Shown here piece after piece: positions 10,481 through 24,200 of a stretch of 64,000 nt of DNA (positions are counted from its first letter, which is position 1; each line of letters opens with the position of its first letter). The stretch is from Isoperla grammatica (taxonomy: Eukaryota > Arthropoda > Insecta > Plecoptera > Perlodidae): NCBI GenBank assembly GCA_945910005.1, contig OX246745.1, positions 37,040,339 to 37,104,338 on the forward strand. The letters are read 5' to 3'. The notes beneath the pieces are model-generated. The model worked only from the letters and a program-made list of their open reading frames with translations. It ran no database searches and had not been told where the DNA came from. Position numbers and translations under genes: made by a program.

Positions 10481-11272
10481 TAGTAGGCCCGTACATTGCT
10501 CTCGCTGGTTATAGACTGCCGCGGGCTCATAACAGGACTCGAAAATCATCTTCCCACATATACACATTCCAAGAGCGTAGTTCCTATGTCTGAACCATAG
10601 ATAGCACCATAACGTCCGTAGACAGTATTGATGCACCTTGCCCAGTGTTTGGCCCCTTCCCCTAGTAGGCCCCTAGTAGGCTCCTTTTAGCCCCCAGTAA
10701 GCCCCCAGTGGTAGGTCGATTTAGGCTGGTATTACAATTTATGCCAGAAAGAGAATTATTAGGACCTCTTTTGAGTCATGGGTGCATATTTGAGAGCACT
10801 TTTTAAACATCTAGTTTTTCAAATCTTTATTCATCGCACGTAGCCTTCATCAATTTTCCACTTTCTACTTTCTCTCTTCTTCCTACTGGCCAGTCCTCTT
10901 CCATCGCCCACAAACCCCGTTAAGGGCAGTATTCCAGTTTGAAGCGATGGATGAATATGTGATAAATGCCCAATAGAAAAAAGGAATCAAGACAAATCTC
11001 GTAAATCGGTTACTGGTTTATTGATAATGAGGGAGCGAGGTCGATTGTTGCGCGAAAACTACGTAGACCAGTACACACATAGGGAAACTCCCCCTCCCCC
11101 CTGCGAAATATTGTAGACCTATATATTATGATAAAGTGATAAATTTGGAGTAGAACTTGACTTGTTGGTCACATTGCCAGTGGTGGGTGTGGCACCCAGG
11201 AGTGTCCAAAAGGTGAATTTTGCTGATTTTGTGACCATAAATTATTTTTTTACAGCCAAACCAATAAACCGA
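10481..11272 (+). repeat. C spacer module, copy 2
   Basis: 792 bp, near-identical to C4, C5 and C6, with the same degraded B left edge and degraded A right edge. It differs from C1 in CCTTCATCAA and TTCTTCCTAC. It has CTGCGAAATATTG where most copies read CTGCGGAATATTG. No gene is visible. Confidence 0.94.
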
Positions 11273-12656
11273 CTGATATCTCTTTGTTGAAACTTCTTTG
11301 TCATTGATTGTTGTTTATTCTTTGATTGTATGTATTGAGGGTTTTGATCAACAGACACATCTTTGTTGAAACTTCTTTGTCATTGTTTGTTGTTTATTCT
11401 TTGATTGTATGTATTGAGGTGTTTGATCAACAGACATATCTTTGTTGAAACTTCTTTGTCATTGATTGTTGTTTATTCTTTGATTTTATGTATTGAGGTG
11501 TTTGATCAACAGACATATCTTTGTTGAAACTTCTTTGTCATTGACTGTTGTTTATTCTTTGATTGTATGTATTGAGGTGTTTGATCAACAGACATATCTT
11601 CGTTGAATCTTCTTCGTCATTGATTGTTGTTTATTCTTTGATTGTTTGTATTGAGTTGTTTGATCAACTGACATCTCTTTGTTGAAACTTTTGTGTCATT
11701 GATTGTTGTTTATTCTTTGATTGTATGTATTGAGGTGTTTGATCAACAGACATATCTTTGTTGAAACTTCTTTGTCATTGATTGTTGTTTATTCTTTGAT
11801 TGTATGTATTGAGGTGTTTGATCAACAGACATATCTTCGTTAAAACTTCTTAGTCATCGATTGTTGTTTATTCTTTAATTGTATGTATTGAGGTGTTTGA
11901 TCAACAGACATATCTTTGTTAAAACTTCTTTGTCATCGATTGTTGTTTATTCTTTAATTGTATGTATTGAGGTGTTTGATCAACAGACATATCTTCGTTA
12001 AAACTTCTTTGTCATCGATTGTTGTTTATTCTTTAATTGTATGTATTGAGGTGTTTGATCAACAGACATATCTTTGTTGAAACTTCTTTGTCATTGATTG
12101 TTGTTTATTCTTTGATTGTATGTATTGAGGTGTTTGATCAACAAACATATCTTTATTGAAACTTCCTTGTCATTGATTGTTGTTTATTCTTTGATTGTAT
12201 GTATTGAGGTGTTTGATCAACAGACATATCTTCGTTAAAACTTCTTTGTCATCGATTGTTGTTTATTCTTTGATTGTATGTATTGAGGTGTTTGATCAAC
12301 AGACATATCTTTGTTGAAACTTCTTTGTCATTGATTGTTGTTTATTCTTTGATTGTATGTATTGAGGTGTTTGATCAACAAACATATCTTTGTTGAAACT
12401 TCCATGTCATTGATTGTTGTTTATTCTTTGATTGTATGTATTGAGGTGTTTGATCAACAGACATATCTTTGTTGAAACTTCTTTGTCATTGATTGTTGTT
12501 TATTCTTTGATTGTATGTATTGAGGTGTTTGTTCAACAGACATATCTTCGTTGAAACTTCCGTGTCATTGATTGTTGTTTATTCTTTGATTGTATGTATT
12601 GAGGTGTTTGATCAACAGACATATCTTTGTTGAATCTTCTTTGTCATTGATTGTTG
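11273..12656 (+). repeat. A satellite array 3 (about 17.5 monomers)
   Basis: 1384 bp, exactly 79 bp longer than A2. Its second monomer carries the GAGGGTTTTGATC and ACACATC variants that mark the start of A4-A6 and A8. Unlike A1, A2 and A4-A6, its distal end lacks the T-run monomer and has CTTCCGTGTCATTG instead, as in A7 and A8. This is a second terminal haplotype of the A array. Confidence 0.95.
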
Positions 12657-15090
12657 CTACTGTCAGCCAGGCTGTCAGTCTAGTAAGCCCGGACATGTGT
12701 AGTGAGTATAGTTGTGAGTGAGTGTGCAATGCTACGCTGCTTCTGTCAGCCAGGCTGTCAGTCTAGTAAGCCCGGAGATGTGTAGTGATTACAGTAGTGA
12801 GTGTACAATGCTACGCTGCTTCTGTGAGCCAGGCTGTCAGTCTAGTAAGCCCGGACATGTGTAATGAGTATAGAAGTGAGTGAGTGTGCAATGCTACGCT
12901 GCGTCTGTGAGCAAGGCTGTCAGTCTAGTAAGCCCGGACATGTGTAGTTAGTATAGTAGTGAGTGAGTGTGCAATGCTTCGCTGCTTCTGTCAGCCAGGC
13001 TGTCAGTCTAGTAAGCCCGGACATGTGTTGTGAGTATAGTAGTGAGTGTGCAATGCTACGCTGCTTCTGTTAGCCAGTCTGTCAGTCTAGTAAGCCCGGA
13101 CATGTGTTGTGAGTATAGTAGTGAGTGTGCAATGCTACGCTGCTTCTGTGAGCCAGGCTGTCAGTCTAGTAAGATCGGACATGTGTAGTGAGTATAGTAG
13201 TGACTGTGCAATGCTACGCTGCTTCTGTCAGCCAGGATGTTAGTCTAGTAAGCCCGGCCATGTTTAGTAAGTATAGTAGTGAGTGAGTGTGCAATGCTAC
13301 GCTGCTTCTGTGAGCCAGGCTGTCAGTCTAGTAAGCCCGGACATGTGTAGTAAGTATAGGAGTGAGTGTGCAATGCTACGCTGCTTCTGTGAGCCAGGCT
13401 GTCAGTCTAGTAAGCCCGGACATGTGTAGTGAGTATAGTAGTGAGTGTGCAATGCTACGCTGCTTCTGTGAGCCAGGCTGTCAGTCTTGTAAGCCCGGAC
13501 ATGTGTAGTGAGTATAGTAGTGAGTGTGCAATGCTACGCTGCTTCTGTCAGCCAGACTGTCAGTCTTGTAAGCCCGGCCATGTGTAGTGAGTATAGTAGT
13601 GAGTGAGTGTGCAATGCTACGCTGCTTCTGTGAGCCAGGCTGTCAGTCTAGTAAGCCCGGCCATGTGTAGTAAGTTTAGTAGTGACTGTGCAATGCTACG
13701 CTGCTTCGGTCAGCCAGGCTGTCAGTCTAGTAAGCCCGGACATGTGTAGTGAGTATAGAAGTGAGTGTGCAATGCTACGCTGCTTCTGTCAGCCAGGCTG
13801 TCAGTCTAGTAAGCCCGTACATGTGTAGTGAGTATAGAAGTGAGTGAGGGTGCAATGCTACGCTGCTTCTGTCAGCCAGGCTGTCAGTCTAGTAAGCCCG
13901 GTCATGTGTAGTGAGTATAGTAGTGAGTGTGCAATGCTACGCTGCTTCTGTGAGCCAGGCTGTCAGTCTAGTAAGCCCGGACATGTGCAGTGAGTATAGT
14001 AGTGAGTGAGTGTGCAATGCTACGCTGCTTCTGTCAGCCAGGCTGTAAGTCTTGTAAGCCCGGACATGTGTAGTGAGTATAGTAGTGAGTGAGTGTGCAA
14101 TGCTACGCTGCTTCTGTCAGTCTAGTAGGCCCGGACATGTGTAGTGAGTATAGTAGTGAGTGAGTGTGCAATGCTACGCTGCTTCTGTCAGCCAGGCTGT
14201 CAGTCTAGTAAGCCCGGCCATGTGTAGTGATTAAAGTAGTGAGTGAGTTTGCAATGCTACGCTGCTTCTGTCAGCCAGGCGGTCAGTCTTGTAAGCCCGG
14301 ACATGTGTAGTGAGTATAGTAGTGAGTAAGTGTGCAATGCTACGCTGCTTCTGTCAGCCAGGCTGTCAGTCTAGTAAGCCCGGCCATGTGTAGTGAGTAT
14401 AGTAGTGAGTGTGCAATGCTACGCTGCTTCTGTCAGCCAGGCGGTCAGTCTTGTAAGCCCGGACATGTGTAGTGAGTATAGTAGTGAGTAAGTGTGCAAT
14501 GCTACGCTGCTTCTGTGAGCCAGGCTGTCAGTGTAGTAAGCCCGGACATGTGTAGTGAGTATAGGTAGTAAATGTGCAATGCTACGCTGCTTCTGTCAGC
14601 CAGGCTGACAGTCTAGTAAGCCCGGACATGTGTAGTGAGTATAGTAGTGAGTGTGCAATGCTACGCTGCTTCTGTGAGCCAGGCTGGCAGTCTTGTAAGC
14701 CCGGACATGTGTAGTGAGTATAGTAGTGAGTGAGTGTGCAATGCTACGCTGCTTCTGTGAGCCAGGTTTTCAGTCATGTAAGCCCGGACATTTGTAGTGA
14801 GTATAGTGGTGAGTGTGCAATGCTACGCTGCTTCTTTGAGCCAGGCTGTCAGTCTAGTAAGCCCGGACATGTGTAGTGAGTATAGTAGTGAGTGTGCAAT
14901 GCTTCGCTGCTTCTGTGAGCCAGGCTGTCAGTCTAGTAAGCCCGGACATGTGTAGTGAGTATAGTAGTGAGTGTGCAATGCTACGCTGCTTCTGTCAGCC
15001 AGACAATCAGTCTAGCAAGCCCGGACATGTGTAGTGAGTATAGTAGTGAGTGTGCAATGCTACGCTGCTTCTGTGAGCCAGGCTGTCAGT
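12657..15090 (+). repeat. B satellite array 3 (about 30 monomers)
   Basis: 2434 bp. It opens with the conserved first monomers (TAGTTGTGAG; then CTGCGTCTGTGAGCAAGG near 12900) and closes with CCAGACAATCAGTC before C3. It lacks the GAGCGAGACTG landmark found in B1, B2, B4, B5, B6 and B7, so an internal block is missing. 71-bp short monomers occur near 14118. Confidence 0.94.
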
Positions 15091-15853
15091 TAGTAGGCCC
15101 GTACATTGCTCTCGCTGGTTATAGACTGCCGCGGGCTCATAACAGGACTCGAAAATCATCTTCCCACATATACACATTCCAAGAGCGTAGTTCCTATGTC
15201 TGAACCATAGATAGCACCATAACGTCCGTAGACAGTATTGATGCACCTTGCCCAGTGTTTGGCCCCTTCCCCTAGTAGGCCCCTAGTAGCTAGGCTCCTT
15301 TTAGCCCCCAGTAAGCCCCCAGTGGTAGGTCGATTTAGACTGGTATTACAATTTATGCCAGAAAGAGAATTATTAGGACCTCTTTTGAGTCATGGGTGCA
15401 TATTTGAGAGCACTTTTTAAACATCTAGTTTTTCAAATCTTTATTCATCGCACGTAGCCTTCATCAATTTTCCACTTTCTACTTTCTCTCTTCTTCCTAC
15501 TGGCCAGTCCTCTTCCATCGCCCACAAACCCCGTTAAGGGCAGTATTCCAGTTTGAAGCGATGGATGAATATGTGATAAATGCCCAATAGAAAAAAGGAA
15601 TCAAGACAAATCTCGTAAATCGGTTACTGGTTTATTGATAATGAGGGAGCGAGGTCGATTGTTGCGCGAAAACTACGTAGACCAGTACACACATAGGGAA
15701 ACTCCCCCTCCCCCCTGCGGAATATTGTGGACCTATATATTATGATAAAGTGATATGCCAGTGGTGGGTGTGGCACCCAGGGGTGTCCAAAAGGTGAATT
15801 TTGCTGATTTTGTGACCATAAATTATTTTTTTACAGCCAAACCAATAAACCGA
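15091..15853 (+). repeat. C spacer module, copy 3, with 33-bp deletion
   Basis: 763 bp. Relative to the 792-bp form it has an extra 4 bp at CTAGTAGCTAGG (about 15286) and lacks 33 bp after AAAGTGATA (about 15755), fusing to TGCCAGTGG. The two changes give the length exactly. The 4-bp insertion opens a 60-codon frame at 15238-15420 that is absent from the other copies, which argues that the frame is accidental. Confidence 0.94.
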
Positions 15854-17315
15854 CTGATATCTCTTTGTTGAAACTTCTTTGTCATTGATTGTTGTTTATT
15901 CTTTGATTGTATGTATTGAGGGTTTTGATCAACAGACACATCTTTGTTGAAACTTCTTTGTCATTGATTGTTGTTTATTCTTTGATTGTATGTATTGAGG
16001 TGTTTGATCAACAGACATATCTTTGTTGAAACTTCTTTGTCATTGATTGTTGTTTATTCTTTGATTTTATGTATTGAGGTGTTTGATCAACAGACATATC
16101 TTTGTTGAAACTTCTTTGTCATTGACTGTTGTTTATTCTTTGATTGTATGTATTGAGGTGTTTGATCAACAGACATATCTTCGTTGAATCTTCTTCGTCA
16201 TTGATTGTTGTTTATTCTTTGATTGTTTGTATTGAGTTGTTTGATCAACTGACATCTCTTTGTTGAAACTTTTGTGTCATTGATTGTTGTTTATTCTTTG
16301 ATTGTATGTATTGAGGTGTTTGATCAACAGACATATCTTTGTTGAAACTTCTTTGTCATTGATTGTTGTTTTTTCTTTGATTGTATGTATTGAGGTGTTT
16401 GATCAACAGACATATCTTCGTTAAAACTTCTTTGTCATCGATTGTTGTTTATTCTTTAATTGTATGTATTGAGGTGTTTGATCAACAGACATATCTTTGT
16501 TGAAACTTCTTTGTCATTGATTGTTGTTTATTCTTTGATTGTATGTATTGAGGTGTTTGATCAACAAACATATCTTTGTTGAAACTTCCTTGTCATTGAT
16601 TGTTGTTTATTCTTTGATTGTATGTATTGAGGTGTTTGATCAACAAACATATCTTCGTTAAAACTTCTTTGTCATCGATTGTTGTTCATTCTTTGATTGT
16701 ATGTATTGAGGTGTTTGATCAACAGACATATCTTTGTTGAAACTTCTTTGTCATTGATTGTTGTTTATTCTTTGATTGTATGTATTGAGGTGTTTGATTA
16801 ACAAACATATCTTTGTTGAAACTTCCATGTCATTGATTGTTGTTTATTCTTTGATTGTATGTATTGAGGTGTTTGATCAACAGACATATCTTTGTTGAAA
16901 CTTCTTTGTCATTGATTGTTGTTTATTCTTTGATTGTATGTATTGAGGTGTTTGTTCAACAGACATATCTTCGTTGAAACTTCTTTGTCATTGATTGTTG
17001 TTTATTCTTTGATTGTATGTATTGAGTTGTTTGATCGACAGACATATCTTTGTTGAAACTTCTTTGTCATTGATTGTTGTTATTTTTTTATTGTTTGTTT
17101 TGAGGTGTTTGATCAACAGACATATCTTTGTTGAAACTTCTTTGCCATTGATTGTTGTTTATTTTTTGATTGTATGTATTGAGGTGTTTGATCAACAGAC
17201 ATATCTTCGTTGAAACTTCCTTGTCATTGATTGTTGTTTATTCTTTGATTGTATGTATTGAGGTGTTTGATCAACAGACATATCTTTGTTGAATCTTCTT
17301 TGTCATTGATTGTTG
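15854..17315 (+). repeat. A satellite array 4 (about 18.5 monomers)
   Basis: 1462 bp, the longest A array here, exactly seven monomers (553 bp) longer than A6. It has the GAGGGTTTTGATC second monomer, the GATCAACTGACATCTC monomer and the T-run monomer near 17080-17100, then the usual TTGAATCTTC end and the junction to B. Confidence 0.95.
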
Positions 17316-19897
17316 CTACTGTCAGCCAGGCTGTCTGTCTTGTAAGCCCGTACATGTGTAGTGAGTATAGTTGTGAGTGAGTGTGCAATGCTACGCTGCT
17401 TCTGTCAGCCAGGCTGTCAGTCTAGTAAGCCCGGACATGTGTAGTGATTATAGTAGTGAGTGAACAATGCTACGCTGCTTCTGTGAGCCAGGCTGTCAGT
17501 CTAGTAAGCCCGGACAAGTGTAATGAGTATAGAAGTGAGTGAGTGTGCAATGCTACGCTGCGTCTGTGAGCAAGGCTGTCAGTCTAGTAAGCCCGGACAT
17601 GTGTAGTGAGTATAGTAGTGAGTGAGTGTGCAATGCTTCGCTGCTTCTGTCAGCCAGGCTGTCAGTCTAGTAAGCCCGGACATGTGTTGTGAGTATAGTA
17701 GTGAGTGTGCAATGCTACGCTGCTTCTGTTAGCCAGTCTGTCAGTCTAGTAAGCCCGGACATGTGTTGTGAGTATAGAAGTAAGTGTGCAATGCTACGCT
17801 GCTTCTGTGAGCCAGGCTGTCAGTCTAGTAAGCCCGGACATGTGTAGTGAGTATAGAAGTGAGTGAGTGTGCAATGCTACGCTGCTTTTGTCAGCCAGGC
17901 TGTCAGTCTAGTAAGCCCGGACATGTGTAGTGAGTAAAGTAGTGAGTGTGCAATGCTACGCTGCTTCTGTCAGCCAGGCTGTCAGTCTAGTCAGCCCGGA
18001 CATGTGTAGTGAGTACAGTAGTGAGTGTACAATGCTACGCTGCTTCTGTCAGCCATGCTGTCAGTCTAGTAAGCCCGGACATGTGAAGTGAGTATAGTAG
18101 TAAGTGAGTGTGCAATGCTACGCTGCTTCTGTAAGCCAGGCTGTCAGTCTAGTAAGCGGACATGTGTAGTTAGTATAGTAGTGAGTGTGCAATGCTACTC
18201 TGCTTCTGTGAGCGAGACTGTAAGTCTAGTAAGCCCGGACATGTGTAGTGAGTATAGTAGTGAGTGTGCAATGCTACGCTGCTTCTGTGAGCCAGGCTGT
18301 CAGTCTAGTAAGCCCGGACATGTGTAGTGAGTATAGTAGTGAGTGTGCAATGCTACGCTGCTTCTGTGAGCCAGGCTGTCAGTCTAGTAAGATCGGACAT
18401 GTGTAGTGAGTATAGTAGTGAGTGTGCAATGCTACGCTGCTTCTGTCAGCCAGACTGTCAGTCTTGTAAGCCCGGCCATGTGTAGTAAGTATAGTAGTGA
18501 GTGAGTGTGCAATGCTACGCTGCTTCTGTGAGCCAGGCTGTCAGTCTAGTAAGCCCGGCCATGTGTAGTAAGTATAGTAGTGACTGTGCAATGCTACGCT
18601 GCTTCGGTCAGCCAGGCTGTCAGTCTAGTAAGCCCGGACATGTGTAGTGAGTATAGAAGTGAGTGTGCAATGCTACGCTGCTTCTGTCAGCCAGGCTGTC
18701 AGTCTAGTAAGCCCGGACATGTGTAGTGAGTATAGAAGTGAGTGAGGGTGCAATGCTACGCTGCTTCTGTCAGCCAGGCTGTCAGTCTAGTAAGCCCGGA
18801 CATGTGTAGTGAGTATAGTAGTGAGTGTGCAATGCTACGCTGCTTCTGTGAGCCAGGCTGTCAGTCTAGTTAGCCCGGACATGTGCAGTGAGTATAGTCG
18901 TGAGTGAGTGTGCAATGCTACGCTGCTTCTGTCAGCCAGGCTGTGAGTCTTGTAAGCCCGGACATGTGTAGTGAGTATAGTAGTGAGTGAGTGTGCAATG
19001 CTACGCTGCTTCTGTCAGTCTAGTAGGCCCGGACATGTGTAGTGAGTATAGTAGTGAGTGAGTGTGCAATGCTACGCTGCTTTTGTCAGCCAGGCTGTCA
19101 GTCTAGTAAGCCCGGCCATGTGTAGTGAGTATAGTAGTGAGTGAATGTGCAATGCTACGCTGCTTCTGTGAGCCAGGCTGTCAGTGTAGTAAGCCCGGAC
19201 ATGTGTAGTGAGTATAGGTAGTAAATGTGCAATGCTACACTGCTTCTGTCAGCCAGGCTGACAGTCTAGTAAGCCCGGACATGTGTAGTGAGTATAGTAG
19301 TGAGTGTGCAATGCTACGCTGCTTCTGTGAGCCAGGCTGGCAGTCTTGTAAGCCCGGACATGTGTAGTGAGTATAGTAGTGAGTGAGTGTGCAATGCTAC
19401 GCTGCTTCTGTCAGCCAGGCTGTGAGTCTTGTAAGCCCGGACATGTGTAGTGAGTATAGTAGTGAGTGAGTGTGCAATGCTACGCTGCTTCTGTCAGTCA
19501 AGTAGGCCCGGACATGTGTAGTGAGTATAGTAGTGAGTGAGTGTGCAATGCTACGCTGTTTCTGTGAGCCAGGTTTTCAGTCATGTAAGCCCGGACATGT
19601 GTAGTGAGTATAGTGGTGAGTGTGCAATGCTACGCTGCTTCTGTGAGCCAGGCTGTCAGTCTAGTAAGCCCGGACATGTGTAGTGAGTATAGTAGTGAGT
19701 GTGCTATGCTTCGCTGCTTCTGTGAGCCAGGCTGTCAGTCTAGTAAGCCCGGACATGTGTAGTGAGTATAGTAGTGAGTGTGCAATGCTACGCTGCTTCT
19801 GTCAGCCAGACAATCAGTCTAGTAAGCCCGGACATGTGTAGTGAGTATAGTAGTGAGTGTGCAATGCTTCGCTGCTTCTGTGAGCCAGGCTGTCAGT
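17316..19897 (+). repeat. B satellite array 4 (about 32 monomers)
   Basis: 2582 bp. The landmark order is the same as in B1: CTGCGTCTGTGAGCAAGG near 17557, GAGCGAGACTG near 18210, AAGATCGG near 18390, CTTCGGTCAG near 18603, CCAGACAATCAGTC near 19806. The distal part repeats a GTGAGTCTTG plus 71-bp short-monomer pair (about 18930-19030 and 19420-19520). Confidence 0.95.
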
Positions 19898-20689
19898 TAG
19901 TAGGCCCGTACATTGCTCTCGCTGGTTATAGACTGCCGCGGGCTCATAGCAGGACTCGAAAATCATCTTCCCACATATACACATTCCAAGAGCGTAGTTC
20001 CTATGTCTGAACCATAGATAGCACCATAACGTCCGTAGACAGTATTGATGCACCTTGCCCAGTGTTTGGCCCCTTCCCCTATTAGGCCCCTAGTAGGCTC
20101 CTTTTAGCCCCCAGTAAGCCCCCAGTGGTAGGTCGATTTAGGCTGGTATTACAATTTATGCCAGAAAGAGAATTATTAGGACCTCTTTTGAGTCATGGGT
20201 GCATATTTGAGAGCACTTTTTAAACATCTAGTTTTTCAAATCTTTATTCATCGCACGTAGACTTCATCAATTTTCCACTTTCTACTTTCTCTCTTCTTCC
20301 TACTGGCCAGTCCTCTTCCATCGCCCACAAACCCCGTTAAGGGCAGTATTCCAGTTTGAAGCGATGGATGAATATGTGATAAATGCCCAATAGAAAAAAG
20401 GAATCAAGACAAATCTCGTAAATGGGTTACTGGTTTATTGATAATGAGGGAGCGAGGTCGATTGTTGCGCGAAAACTACGTAGACCAGTACAAACATAGG
20501 GAAACTCCCCCTCCCCCCTGCGGAATATTGTAGACCTATATATTATGATAAAGTGATAAATTTGGAGTAGAACTTGATTTGTTGGTCACATTGCCAGTGG
20601 TGGGTGTGGCACCCAGGGGTGTCCAAAAGGTGAATTTTGCTGATTTTGTGACCATAAATTATTTTTTTACAGCCAAACCAATAAACCGA
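19898..20689 (+). repeat. C spacer module, copy 4
   Basis: 792 bp. It differs from C2 at scattered single bases, for example CTCATAGCAGG (shared only with C5), CACGTAGACTTC, AATGGGTTAC and CCTATTAGG. Edges and internal motifs are as in C1. Confidence 0.94.
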
Positions 20690-21282
20690 CTGATATCTCT
20701 TTGTTGAAACTTCTTTGTCATTGATTGTTGTTTATTCTTTGATTGTATGTATTGAGGGTTTTGATCAACAGACACATCTTTGTTGAAACTTCTTTGTCAT
20801 TGATTGTTGTTTATTCTTTGATTGTATGTATTGAGGTGTTTGATCAACAGACATATCTTTGTTGAAACTTCTTTGTCATTGATTGTTGTTTATTCTTTGA
20901 TTTTATGTATTGAGGTGTTTGTTCAACAGACATATCTTCGTTGAAACTTCTTTGTCATTGATTGTTGTTTATTCTTTGATTGTATGTATTGAGTTGTTTG
21001 ATCAACAGACATATCTTTGTTGAAACTTGTTTGTCATTGATTGTTGTTATTTTTTTATTGTTTGTTTTGAGGTGTTTGATCAACAGACATATCGTTGTTG
21101 AAACTTCTTTGTCATTGATTGTTGTTTATTTTTTGATTGTATGTATTGAGGTGTTTGATCAACAGACATATCTTCGTTGAAACTTCCTTGTCATTGATTA
21201 GTGTTTATTCTTTGATTGTATGTATTGAGGTGTTTGATCAACAGACATATCTTTGTTGAATCTTCTTTGTCATTGATTGTTG
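20690..21282 (+). repeat. A satellite array 5 (about 7.5 monomers, shortened)
   Basis: 593 bp, exactly four monomers (316 bp) shorter than its closest relative A6. It shares with A6 the private variants CTTGTTTGTCATTG, ATCGTTGTTG and CATTGATTAGTG. The missing block includes the GATCAACTGACATCTC monomer. Confidence 0.95.
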
Positions 21283-24200
21283 CTACTGTCAGCCAGGCTG
21301 TCAGTCTAGTAAGCCCGGACATGTGTAGTGAGTATAGTTGTGAGTGAGTGTGCAATGCTACGCTGCTTCTGTCAGCCAGGCTGTCAGTCTAGTAAGCCCG
21401 GACATGTGTAGTGAGTATAGTAGTGAGTGTACAATGCTACGCTGCTTCTGTGAGCCAGGCTGTCAGTCTAGTAAGCCCGGACAAGTGTAATGAGTATAGA
21501 AGTGAGTGAGTGTGCAATGCTACGCTGCGTCTGTGAGCAAGGCTGTCAGTCTAGTAAGCCCGGACATGTGTAGTGAGTATAGTAGTGAGTGAGTGTGCAA
21601 TGCTTCGCTGCTTCTGTCAGCCAGGCTGTCAGTCTAGTAAGCCCGGACATGTGTTGTGAGTATAGTAGTGAGTGTGCAATGCTACGCTGCTTCTGTGAGC
21701 CAGGCTGTCAGTCTAGTAAGCCCGGACATGTGTTGTGAGTATAGTAGTGAGTGTGCAATGCTACGCTGCTTCTGTTAGCCAGTCTGTCAGTCAAGTAAGC
21801 CCGGACATGTGTTGTGAGTATAGAAGTAAGTGTGCAATGCTACGCTGCTTCTGTGAGCCAGGCTGTCAGTCTAGTAAGCCCGGACATGTGTAGTGAGTAT
21901 AGAAGTGAGTGAGTGTGCAATGCTACGCTGCTTTTGTCAGCCAGGCTGTCAGTCTAGTAAGCCCGGACATGTGTAGTGAGTAAAGTAGTGAGTGTGCAAT
22001 GCTACGCTGCTTCTGTCAGCCAGGCTGTCAGTCTAGTCAGCCCGGACATGTGTAGTGAGTACAGTAGTGAGTGTACAATGCTACGCTGCTTCTGTCAGCC
22101 ATGCTGTCAGTCTAGTAAGCCCGGACATGTGTAGTGAGTATAGTAGTAAGTGAGTGTGCAATGCTACGCTGCTTCTGTAAGCCAGGCTGTCAGTCTAGTA
22201 AGCGGACATGTGTAGTTAGTATAGTAGTGAGTGTGCAATGCTACTCTGCTTCTGTGAGCGAGACTGTAAGTCTAGTAAGCCCGGACATGTGTAGTGAGTA
22301 TAGTAGTGAGTGTGCAATGCTACGCTGCTTCTGTGAGCCAGGCTGTCAGTCTAGTAAGCCCGGACATGTGTAGTGAGTATAGTAGTGAGTGTGCAATGCT
22401 ACGCTGCTTCTGTGAGCCAGGCTGTCAGTCTAGTAAGATCGGACATGTGTAGTGAGTATAGTAGTGACTGTGCAATGCTACGCTGACCCTGTCAGCCAGG
22501 CTGTTAGTCTAGTAAGCCCGGCCATGTGTAGTAAGTATAGTAGTGAGTGAGTGTGCAATGCTACGCTGCTTCTGTGAGCCAGGCTGTCAGTCTAGTAAGC
22601 CCGGACATGTGTAGTAAGTATAGGAGTGAGTGTGCAATGCTACGCTGCTTCTGTGAGCCAGGCTGTCATTCTAGTAAGCCCGGACATGTGTAGTGAGTAT
22701 AAAAGTGAGTGTGCAATGCTACGCTGCTTCTGTAAGCCAGGCTGTCAGTCTTGTAAGCCCGGACATGTGTAGTGAGTATAGTAGTGAGTGTGCAATGCTA
22801 CGCTGCTTCTGTCAGCCAGACTGTCAGTCTTGTAAGCCCGGCCATGTGTAGTAAGTATAGTAGTGAGTGAGTGTGCAATGCTACGCTGCTTCTGTGAGCC
22901 AGGCTGTCAGTCTAGTAAGCCCGGCCATGTGTAGTAAGTATAGTAGTGACTGTGCAATGCTACGCTGCTTCGGTCAGCCAGGCTGTCAGTCTAGTAAGCC
23001 CGGACATGTGTAGTGAGTATAGAAGTGAGTGTGCAATGCTACGCTGCTTCTGTCAGCCAAGCTGTCAGTCTAGTAAGCCCGGACATGTGTAGTGAGTATA
23101 GAAGTGAGTGAGGGTGCAATGCTACGCTGCTTCTGTCAGCCAGGCTGTCAGTCTTGTAAGCCCGGACATGTGTAGTGAGTATAGTAGTGAGTGTGCAATG
23201 CTACGCTGCTTCTGTGAGCCAGGCTGTCAGTCTAGTAAGCCCGGACATGTGCAGTGAGTATAGTCGTGAGTGAGTGTGCAATGCTACGCTGCTTCTGTCA
23301 GCCAGGCTGTGAGTCTTGTAAGCCCGGACATGTGTAGTGAGTATAGTAGTGAGTGAGTGTGCAATGCTACGCTGCTTCTGTCAGTCTAGTAGGCCCGGAC
23401 ATGTGTAGTGAGTATAGTAGTGAGTGAGTGTGCAATGCTACGCTGCTTCTGTCAGCCAGGCTGTCAGTCTAGTAAGCCCGGCCATGTGTAGTGAGTATAG
23501 TAGTGAGTGAATGTGCAATGCTACGCTGCTTCTGTGAGCCAGGCTGTCAGTGTAGTAAGCCCGGACATGTGTAGTGAGTGTAGGTAGTAAATGTGCAATG
23601 CTACACTGCTTCTGTCAGCCAGGCTGACAGTCTAGTAAGCCCGGACATGTGTAGTGAGTATAGTAGTGAGTGTGCAATGCTACGCTGCTTCTGTGAGCCA
23701 GGCTGGCAGTCTTGTAAGCCCGGACATGTGTAGTGAGTATAGTAGTGAGTGAGTGTGCAATGCTACGCTGCTTCTGTCAGCCAGGCTGTGAGTCTTGTAA
23801 GCCCGGACATGTGTAGTGAGTATAGTAGTGAGTGAGTGTGCAATGCTACGCTGCTTCTGTCAGTCTAGTAGGCCCGGACATGTGTAGTGAGTATAGTAGT
23901 GAGTGAGTGTGCAATGCTACGCTGCTTCTGTGAGCCAGGTTTTCAGTCATGTAAGCCCGGACATGTGTAGTGAGTATAGTGGTGAGTGTGCAATGCTACG
24001 CTGCTTCTGTGAGCCAGGCTGTCAGTCTAGTAAGCCCGGACATGTGTAGTGAGTATAGTAGTGAGTGTGCAATGCTACGTTGCTTCTGTCAGCCAGGCTG
24101 TCAGTCTAGTAAGCCCGGACATGTGTAGTGAGTATAGTGGTGAGTGTGCAATGCTACGCTGCTTCTGTGAGCCAGGCTGTCAGTCTAGTAAGCCCGGACA

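Noticed and set aside
15238..15420. 60-codon frame in C3
   Set aside because: It exists only because of a private 4-bp insertion in this copy.
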